Shown: positions 58,677-64,000 of the stretch, in pieces
Position numbering within the stretch: position 1 is the first letter of the stretch
How the letters are laid out: every line of letters starts with the position of its first letter
From: an uncultured Methanomassiliicoccus sp.
GTDB taxonomy: Archaea > Thermoplasmatota > Thermoplasmata > Methanomassiliicoccales > Methanomassiliicoccaceae
NCBI GenBank assembly: GCA_905203995.1
Contig: CAJKXZ010000002.1
Coordinates: 186,001-250,000, forward strand
DNA: 64,000 nucleotides
Direction: 5' to 3'
Program-made: the position numbers and the translations under genes
The notes under the pieces: generated by a model
The model's database searches: none
Seen by the model: only the letters and a program-made list of their open reading frames with translations
What the model was told of the DNA's origin: nothing

Positions 58677-59435
58677 TTACCTTTTGTGTTTTTTCTTCTT
58701 GCCACGGTTGAAATACGTGTAGAGGAAGAAGATGACCATCAAGACTACAATGATCGAAAGGACAATGGAGATAATTCCCCAGCCGCCATCACCAGTGTAG
58801 AAAGTTCCGCTGGCAGATAGTTTACCAGCTTCACCAAAGCTCACTAGACCATCTAAACTGTCATCTAAGACAATCTCGTAGTTATGTTGTCCACCACCAA
58901 GGGCACCTGCGTTTACATCAAAGGTCAGAGTAGTTGCTTCCTCAGACGCTTTGATGTCAAAGGTGTTAGTACGGTAGACTTTGCCATCAATATAGAGCGC
59001 AACAGGAACGCCTTCAAGACTCATACCACCAGTGTTCTTAACATCGACAGAGATTTTGTAGACGTTGATGACGTTCATGGTGTAAGTTCTTGTCAATTTT
59101 CCGCCTTCAATATCTGAAGACTCTATAGTGACGGTAATGTTAACTTTCCCAAGGGTTTTAGGCGCGGTAAACTTGAAAGAGAAAGTTCCATCAGTAGTAC
59201 TACCAGTATAGCTGGACGAGCTTCCATTGATTTTGGCACTGCTGTTGTCTGCTTTAACTGAGTATGTGTACTTATCAAGATTTTCCACATTCACTTTTAT
59301 GGTTTCGTTGCCCTCGGGAGCTACGAAGTTCATGCCTTCGAATGTTACTTTGTAGTCTTTGTCTTCAGCACCGAGTGTAGCAGCATTTGCTACAGGAAGT
59401 GCGATCAGGCAAAAAGCTAGCAGCAGTGCGAACAC
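58677..59435 (-). CDS. Membrane-anchored surface protein with C-terminal helix and basic tail
   Basis: A 252-residue exported protein: hydrophobic signal sequence, then beta-rich acidic region with many Ser, Thr, Asn and Gly, and a single C-terminal membrane helix followed by RGKKKKHKR. CARDB-like strands (VDVKNTGGMSLEGVPVALYIDG) suggest an adhesion-type fold. The only usual start is GTG 59435, which lacks a basic n-region; the frame is open upstream with a better signal-like stretch but no ATG, GTG or TTG. It lies 15 bases after the giant surface protein. Confidence 0.75.
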   Translation of the reverse strand: MFALLLAFCLIALPVANAATLGAEDKDYKVTFEGMNFVAPEGNETIKVNVENLDKYTYSVKADNSSAKINGSSSSYTGSTTDGTFSFKFTAPKTLGKVNITVTIESSDIEGGKLTRTYTMNVINVYKISVDVKNTGGMSLEGVPVALYIDGKVYRTNTFDIKASEEATTLTFDVNAGALGGGQHNYEIVLDDSLDGLVSFGEAGKLSASGTFYTGDGGWGIISIVLSIIVVLMVIFFLYTYFNRGKKKKHKR

Positions 59436-59449
59436 TGCTGCGGATGCGA

Positions 59450-62400
59450 TTACCTCTTTCTTCTGCGTCCAAACACCCCCTTGTTTACATTAGAGATTAC
59501 AATGGCCACCAGAAGCAGTACTATCAGCGCAATAACGACCCACATTGAATTTGGCATAGCGGGTGCGGAGACAGAAGCGCCTGATCCCTCAGTTGTTGGT
59601 TTTCCATCAACAGCGAGGTCTGCAGTAGACATTCTTGCTGATTCGTTGGTAACCTTGCTACTATCGCTTTCAGATGTGACTCTTACGTTTACAGACACAT
59701 CATTCCTTGCATTTTCTCCACGCTCAAGTGTGACGACGACAGTCTTGACTTTACCAGCCTCAAGATCTGAGACCTTTTCAGAGTCAAGTTTTACAGTCCA
59801 GCCGGCGCTTTCGATTTCGCTCTTGTTTAAGAGTTCAACCTTGTAGCTGTCGGTGGTGTTACCAGTGTTTTCCACTTTAACGTTGAACTTTACAGTAGAG
59901 CCGTTGGTGGTTACTTGTTCAATTGTCACTCCGGGTGCTTTGTAGCTGGGGTTAACAATTAAATCAAGCTCTGTGCTGGATTCGCCAGCACCGACCTTAC
60001 CGAGAGACTTCACATTGAACATAACGGGATCATGATCAACGAGTGCGTTCTCAGGAGTTTTGATCGTTACCTTAACGGTGGTGCTGGTACCGGGTGCAAG
60101 TGTAACTGTTTCCCGGTCAATGGAGATTTCCCACTTTTCTCCAGCAGTGGTGGTAAGCTGGTATGTGTCTTCCACATTACCTGTGTTGGTGATGGTTACA
60201 TCGAAAGTTACGGTACCTCCAGGGTTTACAGTCTTTGAAGTACCGACATCTACTTTGTAACTTCCATACTTCTGCAGCTGCAGATTAACATTCACGCTGC
60301 TACCGGAATCTTTGCCGACTACAAAGCCTGCATATCCAGAGTAGACATTAGTGATGTTTCCGCTTGAATTCTGAACTACAGCCTCAACCATGTATTCACC
60401 ATTAGGCAGAACGACATTGGTTGTTCCAGAAGCGTTGTTGATTCTGTATTTAGCGTTGTCTGAAACGGTGACTGTTGCTCCGCCTGGTGCACCGTTGAGA
60501 TGAATGGCTACAGATTTACCAGGTTCTAAGGTGACGTTGAAGTTGTTATCTCCGTCAGCTGAAACCTCAAAGGTTCCCATGTAGACATTGTTGCCATTTA
60601 GGGCATACAGACTGTAAAGTCCAGGAGCAAGATCTACAGAGTATTTTCCATCACTGAACTGCACATTGTAATTGTCCCTTTCCGCAGCGGTGCTGGAAAG
60701 AGCGATGATCTGGTAGTTTGTCCAATTCATGTTGGTAGTACCAGACACATGTGCGAGATAGTCAGATGTGGTCAGATTGATATCTAAGGAAACTTTTGAT
60801 CCAGCTACAGTAAAGCTTTGATCTGCCGAATACTGGACATATTTTCCAGATTGGCTGTCTAAGGCATGGTAAGCCAGACTGATGTTGTAATTGCCTCTCG
60901 GCAGGTAAACTGTGTTCAGAGTACCTTTCTCAATTTCAGCTTTAATTGCATGTCCTGAACCGTCAGTGATTGTTGCAGTAACTGTCTCACTGCTGCCTTT
61001 CAACGATCCAGTAACTTCAGTAGCTTCGGAAAGCGATACTGTCTGCTTACCAGATGATGAGACATTGATGGAAGTTATGGCGGCATAGTGTTTGTTGTCG
61101 TCACCAGTTACGGAGGCATAGACAACATACTGTCCAGGTGTCAAGTATACTGAAGAGCTTAGAGATGAACCTGTGCTTACAGATTTGTCCTCATTGCCAA
61201 AGAACTTGATTGATCCGGATTTGATCTTTTCTACACCAGATAATTCCACGGTTGTGTTGTAGACAGTTGGTACATCAATGTCATACACGACATAAGCACC
61301 GGCACTGACTTCCAGTGAAGCTGAGAAGTAGTACTTGGACTGATCTTTGGAGATTTCCCGCTCAACAGTTACAGTGTATTTACCAGGTGCCAGTTCGACA
61401 GAGTAGGTTCCATTTTCTTGGACCTTTACAGTTTCTGAACTGCCAGAGGAGGGTTTGAAGTTAATTGAAGTATCGGCTGGTGCACCTGTGACTTTACCAG
61501 ACACAAGTACTTTCTCAGCAGAGAGTGAGATGGACATTGAACCGTCACCGGCTTTGATGTTCTTCTCATAAGTAGTGTAGCCGTACTGTTGCACTTTAAC
61601 CTTGTAATCTCCAGATGGCATTGGTAGACTGAACTTGCCTTCACCATCGGTGGTGGTAAAGATCGTCTTACCATCTTTGGTTACACTGACTGTTGCACCA
61701 GGAACAGCAGTGTTGCCAGATTTAACGGTTCCACTGATGTTCATGCCGTCGGTGAGTTTGATGTTATCAGATATTCCACCCCAATAGCTCTTGCCATTAG
61801 CAGCGGCATAGACAGTGTATTTGCCGTTAGGCAGGACGATACTGTATTTGCCATCCTCATCAGCAGTTGTTGCGTGATAAGCGCCATTGGAATTCATGAA
61901 GATCAGTGTTGCATCTTCCTGAGCGTTACCGTTGTAGTTGACTACACCTTCGTACTTGACTGCATCTCCCAGAGTAATATCATATTTACCTGAGAAGTCC
62001 TTAGTTGAAAGTTTACCCATGTAGGCTTTGTCTCCGGAGTAGGCGTAAACACTGAATTCCATGTCTTTCGGCAGGGTTGCAGTGTATGAACCTGTTGTTT
62101 CAATCATAGAGGAATAGGTTCCATCCTTTGATTCAATCCAGAGAGTCTTGTTTGTCTCGCCGCCAGAGATGTTACCAGAAACCGTGACGTATTCACGGAC
62201 AGTTAATTCTAAACCAGTCACCGGCTGTGAATTCACTTCGACAACCTGTGTTCCAACATCCATTCCTGGAGCGATTAATTTGTAAGTACCGTTTGGTACC
62301 TTTTCAAAGGTAAAGGCGCCTTTACTGTCAGTATTTGCGCTGTATATCTTACCAGTTGAAGTGTTGATTAAAGCTAAACTTACATTCTGGGCAGCTGCGT

Positions 62401-64000
62401 TGTTTTCGAGCTTGACGGTACCAGAGACAGTCAAAGCTTTTACAGCTATATCCAGATCAAAGTTAGATCCTAATTTCACCGAGAAGCTTGAGCTGTAGGT
62501 GTATTCATGACCATCGACTTTTGCGGAAAGCTTGTAGTCATCACCGGGGACCGCCACAAAGGCATAGTTTCCTTCTTCATCTGTTTCAAAGGTAGAAGTG
62601 TACTTAGTCTTTGAACTGTCAGATGGATCTGGCTGAGATAAAGTAACGTTGGTATTCGCAATAACTTCATCATTTCCATCAAAGCGTCCGTTGCCATCTA
62701 AGTCCCAGAACAGCTTGCCACTTACGGCAGCAGCGTATAATTGAGTATCACCGTTCTCTGAGAATTCTTCTTCCCACATGGCTTGTTTGTAAGTAACTCT
62801 GTATTCCATGCGGTCTAATTCTACAGAACCCAGACCGGTTTTGCTATCGATATCACCGATTGAGAATACGACGTCCACACCTTCCCAGTTATTTTCAGAA
62901 TCACCGTATGGCAGATGGAGTGTGTATTCACCCTTTTCATCGGTTTCAACAGTTTGGTGAACGATACCGTTTTCATCAACAGCAGAAACGTGCACTCCTT
63001 CGAGTGGTACGCCATCATGCTGAGAAGTGACTGTTCCCTTGAGAACTGCACCATCATAATATTCTAAGATGACTGCTCCACCGGCATTTGGATAGCGGTT
63101 GAGATCAACTTTTCCAACCTCTCCGGTTTCGGGATCTTTCCATTCGCCAGCATCAATCTTCTCTTGAATATTCTTAGCTTCTTCCAGAGAGATTATTCTC
63201 CAGGAGCTATCATAGTTTTCACCTTCTTCATCATCGTAGGGGTTGTAATAAGCAGTCTGATAGACATACTTGAAGTGTGCTAAGCCCCAGCCAGGATTTC
63301 CAGTGTTACCAGAAGATCCCATGAATGATTTGTAAAGGATTGAGTTGTAGAAGGTGTCGGTGTAACTTAGACCATAAGACAGTACTGTATAACCAGCAGG
63401 AATGTCTTTGGCGTCCACCATCATCAGTTGTGAAGTGTTGGGGTTGTAAACGTAGGCAGTAATTGTGTAGAAGTCAGTTGGTGCTCCTGTGTAAGAGTCC
63501 AATACATAGTCAGACAGAGAAGCTGCTACGTAAAGCATACCCTGAGACTGATAGCCTAAGGGGAAGACGCTGGAATCAAACATAAAGTAGCCAAAGTCTA
63601 CATCAACAGCCTTTTTGAGATCACTGTAGATCTTAATCAGATCGTCAGATGTTGCTAACTCATGAGAAGCAACAGCATATTTTGCATTGGTTGCAGACAG
63701 ATCATTGGTACGGTGACCATATGTCTCAGGATCGTCAAGAACGGTCTTGATGTAGTTGGAGGGGTGCTCAAAGATATCTGTGAGTTTTTGAGTCAAATCT
63801 CCACCTAAGATATTCTTAACTTCTTCACTGAAACCATTGTGTTGTTCATAATCATATTCTAAAGCACGAATAGCTAAGAGGGCAATTCCTTCTTCCTCAC
63901 TTTTAGCAGTCAGGAAAGCACTGGTAAACTCAGCATCTGAATACATTTCAGAAGAGAGAACTGGGTGTGAACCGTTCTGTACAACTTGTGGTCCATAACC
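59450..64000 (-). CDS. Giant surface protein with carboxypeptidase-regulatory-like repeats (5' end beyond window)
   Basis: At least 1,516 residues; the frame stays open at the right edge, so the start lies beyond 64000. The middle carries a long series of roughly 70-residue prealbumin-like repeats (patterns such as GxVxxxGxPxxGAxVxV, and DGKYSVxLPNGxYTVxA). Near the C-terminus are two NEW3-type CARDB domains (about VNPGGTVTFDVTITNTGNVED). It ends with a membrane helix and the basic tail NKGVFGRRRKR. It is likely an S-layer-associated or adhesion protein. The short neighbour shares the same membrane-anchor design. Confidence 0.85.
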   Translation of the reverse strand, partial: GYGPQVVQNGSHPVLSSEMYSDAEFTSAFLTAKSEEEGIALLAIRALEYDYEQHNGFSEEVKNILGGDLTQKLTDIFEHPSNYIKTVLDDPETYGHRTNDLSATNAKYAVASHELATSDDLIKIYSDLKKAVDVDFGYFMFDSSVFPLGYQSQGMLYVAASLSDYVLDSYTGAPTDFYTITAYVYNPNTSQLMMVDAKDIPAGYTVLSYGLSYTDTFYNSILYKSFMGSSGNTGNPGWGLAHFKYVYQTAYYNPYDDEEGENYDSSWRIISLEEAKNIQEKIDAGEWKDPETGEVGKVDLNRYPNAGGAVILEYYDGAVLKGTVTSQHDGVPLEGVHVSAVDENGIVHQTVETDEKGEYTLHLPYGDSENNWEGVDVVFSIGDIDSKTGLGSVELDRMEYRVTYKQAMWEEEFSENGDTQLYAAAVSGKLFWDLDGNGRFDGNDEVIANTNVTLSQPDPSDSSKTKYTSTFETDEEGNYAFVAVPGDDYKLSAKVDGHEYTYSSSFSVKLGSNFDLDIAVKALTVSGTVKLENNAAAQNVSLALINTSTGKIYSANTDSKGAFTFEKVPNGTYKLIAPGMDVGTQVVEVNSQPVTGLELTVREYVTVSGNISGGETNKTLWIESKDGTYSSMIETTGSYTATLPKDMEFSVYAYSGDKAYMGKLSTKDFSGKYDITLGDAVKYEGVVNYNGNAQEDATLIFMNSNGAYHATTADEDGKYSIVLPNGKYTVYAAANGKSYWGGISDNIKLTDGMNISGTVKSGNTAVPGATVSVTKDGKTIFTTTDGEGKFSLPMPSGDYKVKVQQYGYTTYEKNIKAGDGSMSISLSAEKVLVSGKVTGAPADTSINFKPSSGSSETVKVQENGTYSVELAPGKYTVTVEREISKDQSKYYFSASLEVSAGAYVVYDIDVPTVYNTTVELSGVEKIKSGSIKFFGNEDKSVSTGSSLSSSVYLTPGQYVVYASVTGDDNKHYAAITSINVSSSGKQTVSLSEATEVTGSLKGSSETVTATITDGSGHAIKAEIEKGTLNTVYLPRGNYNISLAYHALDSQSGKYVQYSADQSFTVAGSKVSLDINLTTSDYLAHVSGTTNMNWTNYQIIALSSTAAERDNYNVQFSDGKYSVDLAPGLYSLYALNGNNVYMGTFEVSADGDNNFNVTLEPGKSVAIHLNGAPGGATVTVSDNAKYRINNASGTTNVVLPNGEYMVEAVVQNSSGNITNVYSGYAGFVVGKDSGSSVNVNLQLQKYGSYKVDVGTSKTVNPGGTVTFDVTITNTGNVEDTYQLTTTAGEKWEISIDRETVTLAPGTSTTVKVTIKTPENALVDHDPVMFNVKSLGKVGAGESSTELDLIVNPSYKAPGVTIEQVTTNGSTVKFNVKVENTGNTTDSYKVELLNKSEIESAGWTVKLDSEKVSDLEAGKVKTVVVTLERGENARNDVSVNVRVTSESDSSKVTNESARMSTADLAVDGKPTTEGSGASVSAPAMPNSMWVVIALIVLLLVAIVISNVNKGVFGRRRKR

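Noticed and set aside
1..64000. CRISPR array, insertion sequences or rRNA genes
   Set aside because: No regularly spaced repeats, transposase genes with terminal inverted repeats, or rRNA sequence were seen.

Overview
The window is archaeal chromosomal DNA. It carries a TATA-binding protein, MCM, both primase subunits (PriS, PriL), NMD3, prefoldin alpha, the eL8-eS28-eL24-Ndk operon, GatDE, TiaS, archaeal Tsr3 and FtsY. A bacterial-type gyrB start at the left edge, together with the overall gene set, points to Euryarchaeota of the Thermoplasmatota type, perhaps near Methanomassiliicoccales. That placement is an inference. The organism looks anaerobic: it has acetyl-CoA synthase, a corrinoid iron-sulfur protein, a class I Fe-S fumarase and a radical SAM protein. 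No methyl-CoM reductase is seen here.

Layout. 1-2.4 kb: gyrB start (minus), thiC, paired fluoride channels. 2.5-12 kb: tRNA-Thr with an unusual D-loop insertion, an OGG-type glycosylase, a regulator with an in-frame stop, a very long Lhr helicase, a tyrosine recombinase relative, a TatD-like hydrolase and tbp. 12-17.5 kb: ribbon-helix-helix protein with palindromic operators, trmJ, truA, AK6/Fap7 kinase, archaetidyl transferase, priL, an exported protein and a PEBP protein. 17.5-26.5 kb: a one-carbon/acetyl-CoA island with a corrinoid reductive activator, a core MetE-like methyltransferase and a CooC ATPase on the plus strand, facing acsB-cdhD-cdhE on the minus strand, with an ACT-domain protein upstream. 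26.5-36 kb: peroxiredoxin, ribosomal operon, DUF531, purM, a surface protein, fumarase, CinA-like, NMD3 and DUF424. 36-49 kb: MCM with two mini-inteins, tsr3, M20 peptidase, eL20-pfdA-ftsY, radical SAM protein, priS, a flippase-like membrane protein, htpX, HPS-RraA fusion and a candidate C/D box sRNA. 49-64 kb: thiolase, tiaS, HemK2, gatDE, purD, translin, thioredoxin and two membrane-anchored surface proteins, the last running off the right edge.

The most interesting system is the 17.5-25.5 kb island. It has everything needed to move a methyl group between acetyl-CoA and a corrinoid protein (AcsB, CdhDE, the activator, CooC) plus a folate-independent methionine-synthase-like protein. No CO dehydrogenase subunit is encoded beside it. 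This fits a route that takes methyl groups from acetyl-CoA, or builds acetyl-CoA, around methionine synthesis.

The genome is very compact. No stretch over 300 bases lacks a gene, and most convergent gene pairs overlap at their stop codons. Several genes seem to use TTG, GTG or non-canonical (CTG, ATT) starts.
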